The position numbers and the translations under genes are program-made. Positions 8,747 to 16,188 of a stretch of DNA of 64,000 nucleotides are shown here, in pieces; the first letter of the stretch is position 1; every line of letters starts with the position of its first letter. The notes below the pieces were generated by a model. That model did not search any database and was not told where the DNA came from. It worked only from the letters and a program-made list of their open reading frames with translations. This DNA comes from Nocardia elegans NBRC 108235 (GTDB lineage: Bacteria; Actinomycetota; Actinomycetes; Mycobacteriales; Mycobacteriaceae): the NCBI RefSeq assembly GCF_001612845.1, contig NZ_BDBF01000040.1, positions 1-64,000 of the forward strand, in the 5' to 3' direction.

Positions 8747-9262
8747 ATGACCAGCACGACAGCCGGTAAGGGCGCGGAGAACGCCAGGGCCGAGACGAGT
8801 AAGGACACCGGCGCCGGCCCGAGCCAGGGCGGAGCCGCTGCCAAAGCCCCCGCCCGGACCAGCAGCGCGCTGGTCAGCGATCAGGGCACCACCGCCATCG
8901 CCGACGTCGTCGTCCAGAAGATCGCCGGATTGGCGACGCGCGAGGTGCGCGGGGTGCACAACCTCGGCGGTGGCGCGGCACGCGCGTTCGGCGCCTTCCG
9001 CGATCGCATCCCCGGTGCTTCGGCCAGTGTGGGACAAGGAGTTTCGGTCGAGGTCGGCGAGACGCAGGCGGCGGTGGACCTGGAGATCGTTGTCGAATAC
9101 GGCGTCTCCATCGCCGAACTGGCCCGCGCGGTGCGCCGCAATGTCATCACCGCGATCGAGCAGATGACCGGTCTCGAGGTGGTCGAGGTGAACATCAACG
9201 TCAACGACGTCTTCATCGAAGAGGACGAGGATCAGCCGCCGGCCCGCGAACGGGTGCAGTGA
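8747..9262 (+). CDS. Asp23/Gls24-family envelope stress response protein
   Basis: The clearest Asp23 protein of the cluster, 171 residues. An Ala/Gly-rich low-complexity leader (about 40 residues) precedes TTAIADVVVQKIAGLATREV, a central Gly-rich segment and VDLEIVVEYGVSIAELARAV. It ends VVEVNINVNDVFIEEDE, the typical family C-terminus. ATG 8747 has GGAGG six bases upstream. The open frame extends 17 codons further up without a ribosome site. It likely accumulates at the membrane through the small anchors encoded downstream. Confidence 0.9.
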   Translation: MTSTTAGKGAENARAETSKDTGAGPSQGGAAAKAPARTSSALVSDQGTTAIADVVVQKIAGLATREVRGVHNLGGGAARAFGAFRDRIPGASASVGQGVSVEVGETQAAVDLEIVVEYGVSIAELARAVRRNVITAIEQMTGLEVVEVNINVNDVFIEEDEDQPPARERVQ

Positions 9263-9263
9263 T

Positions 9264-9452
9264 ATGAACGCCACCACGATCTGCCTGATCTTCGGTCTCT
9301 CCCTCGGATTCGCCGCGGCGTTCGGCGGATTCGCGGCCTTCGCGGTGGTGCTGATCTTCGGCGCGCTGGGACTGGTGATCGGCCGCTGGCTCGACGGCCA
9401 TGTCGACCTGTCCGGTCTGATCCGCTCGGCGCAGGATCGGGGCCGGAAATGA
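9264..9452 (+). CDS. small integral membrane protein (DUF2273-like)
   Basis: A 62-residue protein with two adjoining hydrophobic stretches (ICLIFGLSLGFAAAFGGFAA and VVLIFGALGLVIGRW) and a charged tail. Size, topology and position next to an Asp23 gene match the DUF2273 small membrane proteins that accompany Asp23 and AmaP in other Gram-positive bacteria. It probably helps anchor Asp23-type proteins. It lies one base after the previous stop and overlaps the next gene by four bases. Confidence 0.75.
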   Translation: MNATTICLIFGLSLGFAAAFGGFAAFAVVLIFGALGLVIGRWLDGHVDLSGLIRSAQDRGRK

Positions 9453-9799
9453 GCGCCGCCGCGGAGACTGCGGCGGCACCGTTTCTCTCCGCGGCCGAGT
9501 TTCGAGGGCGCACCACGGTGTCGGAGCGCGCGGTGCGGCGCTTGGCGGCCCGGGCGGCGCGTGAGGTCGACGGTGTCGCCGGCGGCCCGGAGGTCTCCGC
9601 GCGCGTCACGGCCGATACCGCCGTGCTGCGGGTACGACTGCCGGTCGGTTATCCGATGCCGGTCGCGGTGGTCACCGAGGCGTGCCGCGAGCACCTGATG
9701 CAGCGCACCCACGAACTGTCCGGACTGGTGGTTCCGCGGGTGGACATCGAAGTCTCCGAACTGGTCAACACGATCGAACCCGCCGGCGGCCTGCGATGA
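9449..9799 (+). CDS. Asp23-like protein
   Basis: A 116-residue soluble protein coupled to its neighbours by ATGA overlaps at both ends. TTVSERAVRRLAARAAREVD with a following Gly-rich turn, then LRVRLPVGYPMPVAVVTEAC and VVPRVDIEVSEL, give the Asp23 strand-helix order. It is the third or fourth such paralogue in the operon, which suggests a hetero-oligomeric assembly rather than redundancy. Fold assignment is by pattern only. Confidence 0.75.
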   Translation: MSAAAETAAAPFLSAAEFRGRTTVSERAVRRLAARAAREVDGVAGGPEVSARVTADTAVLRVRLPVGYPMPVAVVTEACREHLMQRTHELSGLVVPRVDIEVSELVNTIEPAGGLR

Positions 9800-10368
9800 A
9801 CCGCAGGCCCCGGCGCATCACCCCGGCCGTGCTGGTCGCGGTGGCGTTGCTGGTGATCGCGGTCCTCGTGTCGGTGTCGCTGATCCAAAACCTCGGCGAC
9901 ACGAAGGAATTGGTGTCCTACCACAGCATCGCTGTGCACCTGCACGAGACGACCTGGCACAGCTATTGGGTCCTCGGTGTCGGCATCGGGCTCGCGGTGC
10001 TCGGTGCGGTGCTGATGCTCGCGGCGTTGCTGCCCGGGCGCCGCGTGGTGGAGGCGCTGGACGCCGAGGAAGGCATGGACGCGGGCATCACCCGGCGCAG
10101 TCTCGACGGCGCCCTCAACGATGCGGCGAGCTCGGTCGCGGGACTCGAAGCGGCACGAGTCCGCCGGAGCCGCAAGAACATTCGAGTCACTGGCCGCGCC
10201 GCCCACCCGGACCACGCCGATCTGGAGCAGACGGTCAACGCGACGGTCGGCGACCGGCTCGCCCGCATCGGCCCCAAATCCGCCCCGCCGGTCAGCACCC
10301 GCCTGCGCGCGGCCCAGCAGCCGGAGCGGGTGGACAAGCGAGTGCATGTCCGCAAGGAGGTGTTGTGA
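9796..10368 (+). CDS. membrane protein of the Asp23 cluster (DUF6286-like)
   Basis: A 190-residue protein with two membrane helices: residues about 10-30 (AVLVAVALLVIAVLVSVSLI) and about 55-80 (VLGVGIGLAVLGAVLMLAAL). A basic cytoplasmic domain follows. The hairpin-plus-domain layout resembles actinobacterial DUF6286 and AmaP-type anchors for Asp23. ATG 9796 overlaps the previous stop. Its own stop overlaps the GTG of the first of two tandem mini-ORFs. Confidence 0.75.
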   Translation: MNRRPRRITPAVLVAVALLVIAVLVSVSLIQNLGDTKELVSYHSIAVHLHETTWHSYWVLGVGIGLAVLGAVLMLAALLPGRRVVEALDAEEGMDAGITRRSLDGALNDAASSVAGLEAARVRRSRKNIRVTGRAAHPDHADLEQTVNATVGDRLARIGPKSAPPVSTRLRAAQQPERVDKRVHVRKEVL

Positions 10369-10439
10369 GCGACAATCGCGCCGTGGCTCGCGACACCGAC
10401 CGGGTGCGGGTGTCCCGCAGATTACGGGAGGTGTTGTGA
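10365..10439 (+). CDS. 24-residue coupled mini-ORF, tandem copy 1
   Basis: GTG at 10365 overlaps the stop of the membrane-protein gene before it. The 25-codon frame ends in a TGA that overlaps the GTG of the second copy. The peptide (basic, containing DTDRVRVSRRLREVL) has the same length as the mini-ORF at 7880 and shares DRVRV.R. It may serve only as a translational relay. Confidence 0.45.
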   Translation: MSDNRAVARDTDRVRVSRRLREVL

Positions 10440-10510
10440 GCGACAATCGCGCCGTGGCTCGCGACACCGACCGGGTGCGGGTGTCCCGCAGATTACGGGA
10501 GGTGTTGTGA
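10436..10510 (+). CDS. 24-residue coupled mini-ORF, tandem copy 2
   Basis: Identical in sequence to the first copy. Its TGA at 10508-10510 overlaps the GTG (10507) of the next membrane-protein gene, so ribosomes could pass from gene to gene through both copies. A recent duplication is implied by the absence of any difference. Confidence 0.45.
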   Translation: MSDNRAVARDTDRVRVSRRLREVL

Positions 10511-11088
10511 GTTCGAGTTCGGCCAATCGTCCGGCGCGGCTCAATCGGGCGTTGCTCGCGCTCATCGGGCTGGCGCTGATCCTCGCCGGCGTCTATGCCA
10601 TCCTCGCGTACGCGGGCGTGCCGCACTGGGTCGATCGGGATGCGCCGCTGGTGCCCGGTACCGCCGAGCCGTCGCAGTGGGTGTTCGTGGCGGTGGTGGC
10701 GGGCGCGGTCGTGGTGGGCCTGGCGGCGTTGCGGTGGCTGGCAGCGCAGTTCGCCCGGCTGCCGGCGCGGATGCGCTGGCATATCGGCACGGTCGGCAAT
10801 ACCGGTGAGACGCTCATGGATTCGAATGTCGCGGCCGCTCCGGTGGCGGCCGATATCGAGTCCTACCCGGAGGTGCGGTCGGCGCAGGCCAGGCTGTCGG
10901 GGCCGGGTCGCGCACCGCACCTGCACCTGGTGGTCACGGCGGAACCCGATGCGGATCTGACCGCGCTGCGCCGGCGCATTCTCTCCGACGCGGTGAGCCG
11001 GCTGCAGCAGGCGCTGGAGGTGGATACCGTACCGGTGTCGCTGGAACTGCGGCTCGCCTATCGCGGCCGCACCGCGCGGGCGAAATAG
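10507..11088 (+). CDS. AmaP-like membrane anchor of the Asp23 cluster
   Basis: A 193-residue protein with two membrane helices: about 14-34 (ALLALIGLALILAGVYAILA) and about 58-78 (WVFVAVVAGAVVVGLAALRW). The soluble C-terminal domain ending LQQALEVDTVPVSLELRLAY has an Asp23-like strand order. The two-helix anchor plus Asp23-like domain corresponds to AmaP, which holds Asp23 at the membrane in staphylococci. It closes the operon; the next gene is convergent. Confidence 0.8.
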   Translation: MSSSSANRPARLNRALLALIGLALILAGVYAILAYAGVPHWVDRDAPLVPGTAEPSQWVFVAVVAGAVVVGLAALRWLAAQFARLPARMRWHIGTVGNTGETLMDSNVAAAPVAADIESYPEVRSAQARLSGPGRAPHLHLVVTAEPDADLTALRRRILSDAVSRLQQALEVDTVPVSLELRLAYRGRTARAK

Positions 11089-11095
11089 CGGCCGC

Positions 11096-12394
11096 TCAGT
11101 CGAGCGGCCCGAGAACCCGCTCGACATAGGCGTTGGCGAAGCGTCCCTTCGGGTCCAGCCGCCGCCGCACGTCCTGAAACCGATCCCAGTCCGGATAGCG
11201 CCCGCGCAGCGTTTCCGCGGTCTGGAAGTGTCGCTTGCCCCAGTGCGGACGGCCGTGGTAGCGATCGAAAATCGCTTCGCAGGCACGGAAATACGGTTCG
11301 TAGTCCATACCTCGGTACTGGTGTACGGCGATGTAGCAGGTGTCGCGGCCCCCCGCGGGGGACAGGAACGCGTCGTCGGGCGCCACGAACCGCACCTCGG
11401 TCGGCATCGGCGAATCGAACTGCTGCCCAACGGCTTTGATCTCGCGAATGGCGTCGACGGCATATTCGCGCGGGATGGCGTATTCCATCTCGGTGAAGCG
11501 AAACAGTCTGGGGGAGGCGAAGACTCGGTAGGAGCGGTCGATCTGGCGGCGGTAGCTTCCGGCGTAGGCGGCGCCCCGGTGGATCCACGGAATCAGATTC
11601 GGCTGCCGGCGCGCGAGGCGGCACAGCGCATCGAAGGTGTGGTTGGACATCAGGATGTCGGCGAACCAGTCCACGGCCTTGGCGCGCGGTTGTTCGGCCA
11701 GCGGGACGCGGTTGTTGCGCTTGGTCATCGCCAGCGGGCTGTGCGCGAACATGTAGAACTCGAAATGCTCGTTGCCGTCGACGAATTCGTCGAGTTCGGT
11801 CAGCACCTCCTCGACCGGGACGGGCCGCTCGATGCCCTCCAGGACGAACGACGGCACCAGTTGCAGCGTCACCGCGGTCACCACACCGAGGGCGCCGAGA
11901 TTCACTCGTGCCGCGCGCCAGCCGTCGGGGTCGCCGCGCTCGTCGAGTTCGACCACACTGCCGTCGGCGAGCATCAGTTCCACCGAATGGAGTGCGGCGG
12001 AGATGTTCTGCAGCGCCGCGCCGGTGCCGTGGGTCGCGGTCGCGGTCGCCCCGGCGATCGACTGCACATCGATGTCACCGAGGTTGGGGAAGGCGAGACC
12101 GAGCGGGTGCAGGGCGGTGCTCAGCGCGTTCAGGGTCGCGCCCGCCTCCACCCGGACCAGGCCGGTGGCGCGGTCGACCTGCAGAATCCGGTTCAGTCCC
12201 GAAAGCTGCAGCAGAGTGCCGTCGGTGAGCACGGTGTCGGTGAACGAATGTCCGGCTCCGGCCACGCGCACGGTATGGCCCGCGCGCTCGGCCCGGGCCA
12301 GTAGTTCGGCGACGTCGTCGCGCGTGCGCGGAGCGGCGTACGTGGCCGGCGCGCACCGTTGATCGCCGGCCCAGTTCACCCACGAATTGGTCAT
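11096..12394 (-). CDS. FAD-binding oxidoreductase, aldonolactone-oxidase family
   Basis: A 432-residue vanillyl-alcohol-oxidase-fold flavoprotein. The FAD-binding part has VRVAGAGHSFTDTVLTDG and SIAGATATATHGTGAALQNI. The C-terminal cap domain ends with RPHWGKRHF, the HWxK motif conserved in L-gulono-, D-arabinono- and alditol-oxidising enzymes. It should oxidise a sugar lactone or alditol with oxygen or another acceptor; the substrate is not predictable. Its stop lies just seven bases past the stop of the convergent Asp23 operon. ATG 12394. Confidence 0.88.
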   Translation of the reverse strand: MTNSWVNWAGDQRCAPATYAAPRTRDDVAELLARAERAGHTVRVAGAGHSFTDTVLTDGTLLQLSGLNRILQVDRATGLVRVEAGATLNALSTALHPLGLAFPNLGDIDVQSIAGATATATHGTGAALQNISAALHSVELMLADGSVVELDERGDPDGWRAARVNLGALGVVTAVTLQLVPSFVLEGIERPVPVEEVLTELDEFVDGNEHFEFYMFAHSPLAMTKRNNRVPLAEQPRAKAVDWFADILMSNHTFDALCRLARRQPNLIPWIHRGAAYAGSYRRQIDRSYRVFASPRLFRFTEMEYAIPREYAVDAIREIKAVGQQFDSPMPTEVRFVAPDDAFLSPAGGRDTCYIAVHQYRGMDYEPYFRACEAIFDRYHGRPHWGKRHFQTAETLRGRYPDWDRFQDVRRRLDPKGRFANAYVERVLGPLD

Positions 12395-12544
12395 GCGTCC
12401 AACTTTAGAACATGGCCGAACTGTGCGCCAGCCCTCGTTCGAGCGCGAACGTGTCCGATCACACGGCCACGAGTGCGCCGGGAGTACTTACGTTGCGGAC
12501 GGTTCGCTCGGTAACGTTGGCGGGTGCACGGTGCCGGACAGGAA

Positions 12545-13219
12545 TTACTTTCTGCGGCAGGCGAATACGGCTTCCTTCGCGTTGTCGACGTCGTCGTCGT
12601 TCAGGGGTGGGACCGTCAGGGGCTGCCGCGGAATGCAGTCGCCGCGCACACCGTCCAGGACGATGCTCATGTAACGCCGCCACACGTCGGGGTTCACCGG
12701 CTTGGCGAAGCTGGCGATCGCCTCGACCATGTTGATCATCGCGAAGAAGTCCGAGGCGGCGATGCCGGGTCGCAGCACGCCCTCGGCGACGGCCTTGTCG
12801 AACAGGCGGGTGACCATCGGCTTGATTCGCTCGCGGACCGAGACGAAGCGCTCCATGGCGTCGGGCAGTTCCAGCATCACCTCGCCGAAGCCGCGGTTGC
12901 TGGCCATGTGTTCGCAGCTCCACTCGAACAGCCGGGTCAGTCCGTGCCAGGTGTCGGGATCGGCGTAGGCGGCCTCGGTCGCCTCGGCCATATCGGTGAC
13001 GGTCTGGTCGAAGACCTCGCCGATGAGCTCCTGCTTGTTCGCGAACCGCCGATACACCGTCCCCACGCCGACACCGGCGGCTTCGGCCACATCGTCGAGG
13101 GTCACCTCCAGGCCTCGATCGGCGAACAGCTCTCTGGCCGCTCTGAGGATGCGCGCGTGGTTGCGGGCGGCATCGGCGCGCAGGCGCCGGGGAGCGGGAG
13201 CGGCCGTGGCGTGATTCAC
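12545..13219 (-). CDS. TetR-family transcriptional repressor
   Basis: A 224-residue TetR protein with the usual N-terminal helix-turn-helix (ARILRAARELFADRGLEVTL, VAEAAGVGVGTVYRRFANKQ) and a variable ligand domain. It is divergent from a DHA2 multidrug transporter gene with about 130 bases between starts. The usual arrangement is a repressor that releases the pump promoter on binding a substrate, so control of the pump is likely. Confidence 0.88.
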   Translation of the reverse strand: MNHATAAPAPRRLRADAARNHARILRAARELFADRGLEVTLDDVAEAAGVGVGTVYRRFANKQELIGEVFDQTVTDMAEATEAAYADPDTWHGLTRLFEWSCEHMASNRGFGEVMLELPDAMERFVSVRERIKPMVTRLFDKAVAEGVLRPGIAASDFFAMINMVEAIASFAKPVNPDVWRRYMSIVLDGVRGDCIPRQPLTVPPLNDDDVDNAKEAVFACRRK

Positions 13220-13347
13220 ACCCCGATATTACCAAGTTCGGGGATTAACCGGAGGCGCTCTCTCCGTTATCGTGATAGCTTTCCATGTAAGCGGAGATGA
13301 CTCCTCCACTTCAACTCCACCACAACCGTCGTCGGACAAGGGGACCC

Positions 13348-14865
13348 ATGACTTCCGCGATCGATCTCGAAAAGAGCCGGTCGGACCTGCCGTCGAGGCA
13401 GTCTTCCGGCTCCGCGGGCCGCCGTGGCTCGCACGCAATGCGCTGGTGGGTGCTCGCCGTACTCGGCGTCGCCCAGCTGATGGTCGTGCTGGACGCGACC
13501 GTGGTGAATATCGCACTTCCCGAGGCGCAGTTGGACCTCGGCTTCTCCAATGCCGACCGCCAGTGGGTGGTCACCGGTTATGCCCTCGCCTTCGGCAGCC
13601 TGCTGCTGCTGGGTGGCCGGCTGAGCGACCTGTTCGGCAGGCGTACGACCTTCATCATCGGATTGGTCGGCTTCGCGGTCGCCTCCGCGGTCGGTGGCGC
13701 GGCCAACGGATTCGAAATGCTCGTCGTGGCTCGCGTCGCCCAGGGTGTGTTCGGCGCACTGCTCGCGCCCGCCGCGCTGTCGCTGCTGACGGTGACCTTC
13801 ACCGAACCGTCGGAGCGGGCCAAGGCCTTCGGCATCTTCGGCGCCGTCGCCGGTACCGGTGGTGCGCTCGGCCTGCTGCTCGGTGGCGCGCTCACCGAAT
13901 GGGCCTCGTGGCGCTGGGTGATGTACGTCAACCTGATCTTCGCCGCCGTCGCGCTGGTCGGCGCCGTGCTGCTGCTGGCCAAGCACACCGCCGAGCACCG
14001 GCCCAAGCTCGACATCCCGGGCACGGTCACGGTCAGTGCCGCCCTGTTCGGCATCGTCTACGGCTTCTCGCACGCGGAATCGCACGGCTGGTCCAACGGG
14101 CTCACCCTGGCCTTCCTCATCGGCGGCACGGTGCTGCTGGGTGTGTTCGCGTGGCTCCAGACCCGGGTCGAGCATCCGCTGCTGCCGCTGCGGATCCTGC
14201 TCGACCGCACTCGGGCCGGTTCCTACATGACGGTCTTCGTCATGGGTATCGGGATGTTCGCGATCTTCCTGTTCCTGACCTACTACATGCAGCTGACGCT
14301 GAAGTACTCGCCGATCATGACCGGCGTCGCGTTCCTGCCGATGATCGCGGCGATGATCGCCTCCTCGACCACCGTGCCCTCGCTGCTGCTGCCCAAGATC
14401 GGACCGAAGATCACCGTCGCCGCGGGCTTCCTGGTCGCGGCCGCCGGGATGGCGTGGCTGACCCGCATCGGACTGGACACCGGCTACGCCTCGCACATCC
14501 TCCCGGCGCTGATTCTGCTGGGCTTGGGTCTCGGTGGCGCCATGTCGACCGCCTTCCAGGGTTCGACCGCCGGTGTGCACCACGAGGATGCCGGTGTGGC
14601 ATCGGCGATGGTGAACACCAGCCAGCAGGTCGGTGGTTCGATCGGTACCGCGTTGCTGAGCACCATCGCGTCCTCGGCGGCGGCGAACTACCTGTCGGGC
14701 CGCCAGCCCAGCCAGCTCGCGGTCGCCGAATCGCTGATCAAGAGCTACACCACCAGCTTCTGGTGGGCGACAGCGATTTTCGTGGTCGGCGCGGTCCTCG
14801 CGGCGGTGCTGATGCCCAGCACCGCACCGGCCCCGGCCGAGGGCGAGCCGGTGCTGGCGCACTGA
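13348..14865 (+). CDS. MFS drug transporter, DHA2 (EmrB/QacA-like)
   Basis: A 505-residue membrane protein with about 14 predicted helices. After a 40-residue polar leader come WWVLAVLGVAQLMVVLDATV (helix 1, with the DHA2 motif D at LDATVVNIALP), GRLSDLFGRRTTF (motif A between helices 2 and 3) and GGALTEWASWRWVMYVN (motif C region). It should export drugs or lipids with proton antiport. ATG 13348 follows AAGGGG; an ATG 17 codons upstream is less likely. The divergent TetR gene is its probable regulator. Confidence 0.9.
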   Translation: MTSAIDLEKSRSDLPSRQSSGSAGRRGSHAMRWWVLAVLGVAQLMVVLDATVVNIALPEAQLDLGFSNADRQWVVTGYALAFGSLLLLGGRLSDLFGRRTTFIIGLVGFAVASAVGGAANGFEMLVVARVAQGVFGALLAPAALSLLTVTFTEPSERAKAFGIFGAVAGTGGALGLLLGGALTEWASWRWVMYVNLIFAAVALVGAVLLLAKHTAEHRPKLDIPGTVTVSAALFGIVYGFSHAESHGWSNGLTLAFLIGGTVLLGVFAWLQTRVEHPLLPLRILLDRTRAGSYMTVFVMGIGMFAIFLFLTYYMQLTLKYSPIMTGVAFLPMIAAMIASSTTVPSLLLPKIGPKITVAAGFLVAAAGMAWLTRIGLDTGYASHILPALILLGLGLGGAMSTAFQGSTAGVHHEDAGVASAMVNTSQQVGGSIGTALLSTIASSAAANYLSGRQPSQLAVAESLIKSYTTSFWWATAIFVVGAVLAAVLMPSTAPAPAEGEPVLAH

Positions 14866-14917
14866 GTTCGGCACCTGCGGCCGCGTAGGACACTGCGGGA
14901 CAATCGAATAGGGACGG

Positions 14918-14944
14918 TGCCCCGGACTCGTGGAGTCCGGGGCA
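14918..14944 (+). terminator. intrinsic-type terminator after the DHA2 transporter
   Basis: A perfect 11-bp stem (14918-14928 with 14934-14944) and a 5-base loop lie 53 bases past the stop. A short T-containing tail (TTGTC) follows. Confidence 0.75.
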
Positions 14945-15538
14945 TTGTCACGTATCGGTCGCCGCCGCGCGCTGTTCGCACGCTCGCCCCGGCCGCCGGT
15001 GGTGGTGGTACAGGTGGGCGCGACCGAAGTGGGCCGGCCAGCGGCGCGTCGACGAGCCGCACCGCCTCGTGGTCTGAGTCCCAGGTTCGGCAGGTCCCGA
15101 TACGAGGGACGCGCCCGAACGTCGTTCGGCGGCTGCCGCCGTGGACAGGACCGCGATGCGCCGGCGTCCATCCGGGCAGGGGCCGGCGCGAATTCGGTTG
15201 TTACTCTCCGTGGCGCCGTGAGCAAACCGATGGCTAGCGACAGGGCGGTGCTGGTGAAGCGGTTCGGGGTGGGTGGTATCGAGCCCTGCGCGGCCCGCCG
15301 GTCGGCGGGCAGGGGCCGAACAGGGCAGGGCGAATCCGTCGCCCGGACCGCGGCCGGTCGGGGCCGCACAGCCGGTGCGGCGAGCCCGCGCGACCCGCAC
15401 GCGGGCCGCGGCTCGGTCGCTGACAGTTAGCATGGCTCCACACATTCGGTCGGGCAGGGAGGTGCACCAGGTGGGTTCGCGGACCGGCGCCACGGTGATG
15501 GACACGCCGGAGGGGGCGAGCGTCCTGCGCACGAGTTT

Positions 15539-15567
15539 TTGCTCGTCGCAAGCGAATCCGTTAGTCT
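15539..15567 (+). promoter_or_regulatory. candidate housekeeping promoter upstream of the DUF190 gene
   Basis: TTGCTC (15539-15544) is separated by 17 bases from TAGTCT (15562-15567), which fits the actinobacterial TANNNT -10 consensus. It lies about 170 bases before the DUF190 start, implying a long leader if used. Confidence 0.4.
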
Positions 15568-15739
15568 GGACAGCTCTCTGTGGCATATGCGACCGCTGCT
15601 CCGCCCGATCGGACGACGTTCTAGACTGCACGGATCGGGTGTGGCGGGTCCGTCGCTCGGATGGACGGGCGGACGGTGGTGACAGCGCGCGGCGCGGCAG
15701 AACGGACAACTGGTACGGCACGACGACAGGGGGTTGGCG

Positions 15740-16141
15740 ATGAGTGAAGCACCGGACGAGTCCGCGATGCAGATCGTCACCGAAGCCGATGCGTGGCAGC
15801 CGGATCCACGCTGGCGGTCCGCGGCCCGCTTGACGGTGCTGCTGGGTGAGGACGACCACTACAAGCATCGGCCCCGCTATCACGAGATCGTGCGGCGGGC
15901 TCGCGACAGCGGCCTGGCCGGGGCCAGCGTCTGGCGCGGTATGGAGGGCTACGGCGTCTCCTCGCGCATCCACACCACCCGCATGCTGGATCTCGCCGAG
16001 AACCTGCCCGTGATGGTGATGATCATCGACGATTCGCAGCTGCTGCGCGATTTCGTGGTGGCCAACGCCGAACTCTTCGAATCCGGGACCGTGACCCTGT
16101 CCGCAGTCCAGGTGTGGCAGTCGGGCGGGGTGTCGCCGTGA
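15740..16141 (+). CDS. DUF190 family protein
   Basis: A 133-residue cytoplasmic protein. RLTVLLGEDDHYKHRPRYHE, LAGASVWRGMEGYG and LPVMVMIIDD are DUF190 hallmarks; the fold is PII-like. In many bacteria the gene sits with crcB fluoride-channel genes and a regulatory role in ion transport is presumed. No crcB gene is present here: phosphoglucomutase follows after 47 bases. ATG 15740 has GGGGG upstream. Confidence 0.85.
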   Translation: MSEAPDESAMQIVTEADAWQPDPRWRSAARLTVLLGEDDHYKHRPRYHEIVRRARDSGLAGASVWRGMEGYGVSSRIHTTRMLDLAENLPVMVMIIDDSQLLRDFVVANAELFESGTVTLSAVQVWQSGGVSP

Positions 16142-16188
16142 TTGTGATGACGAGCCGGGCGCAGGTGCCGAGGAAGGGAGGCCCGAGC

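Larger units (their letters stand above)
10356..10511 (+). repeat. tandem duplication of a 71-bp MIRU-like unit
   Basis: Two identical 71-bp copies (10356-10426 and 10427-10497) are followed by a 14-base start of a third. Each carries a ribosome site (GGGAGGTG) and a mini-ORF with stop-start overlaps. The period is not a multiple of three, so the duplication preserves coupling rather than a reading frame. Sequence around the CGACCGGGTGCGGGTG core is shared with 7912-7927 in the same operon. Confidence 0.9.
14866..15739. other. 874-bp gap without a convincing gene
   Basis: Apart from the terminator at 14918 and a promoter-like pair at 15539, no gene is supported. The open frames on both strands are Arg/Pro/Ala/Gly-rich and lack ribosome sites or recognisable domains. 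A leader for the DUF190 gene begins at the right end. No fluoride-riboswitch signature was seen upstream of that gene. Confidence 0.5.

Noticed and set aside
10121..10510. 129-residue frame spanning the tandem repeat
   Set aside because: It is a shifted frame of the preceding gene that runs into the repeat; only the coupled 24-codon frames are considered.
13267..15369. 700-residue open frame on the minus strand
   Set aside because: Antisense to the DHA2 transporter. Its sequence is Gln/Arg/Gly-rich with no domain and no ribosome site.
14930..15430. 166-residue plus-strand frame in the 874-bp gap
   Set aside because: Overlaps the terminator after the transporter and is Arg/Ala/Gly-rich without recognisable features.
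15440..15739. Fluoride riboswitch ahead of the DUF190 gene
   Set aside because: Looked for because DUF190 often accompanies crcB, but no matching conserved core was found.
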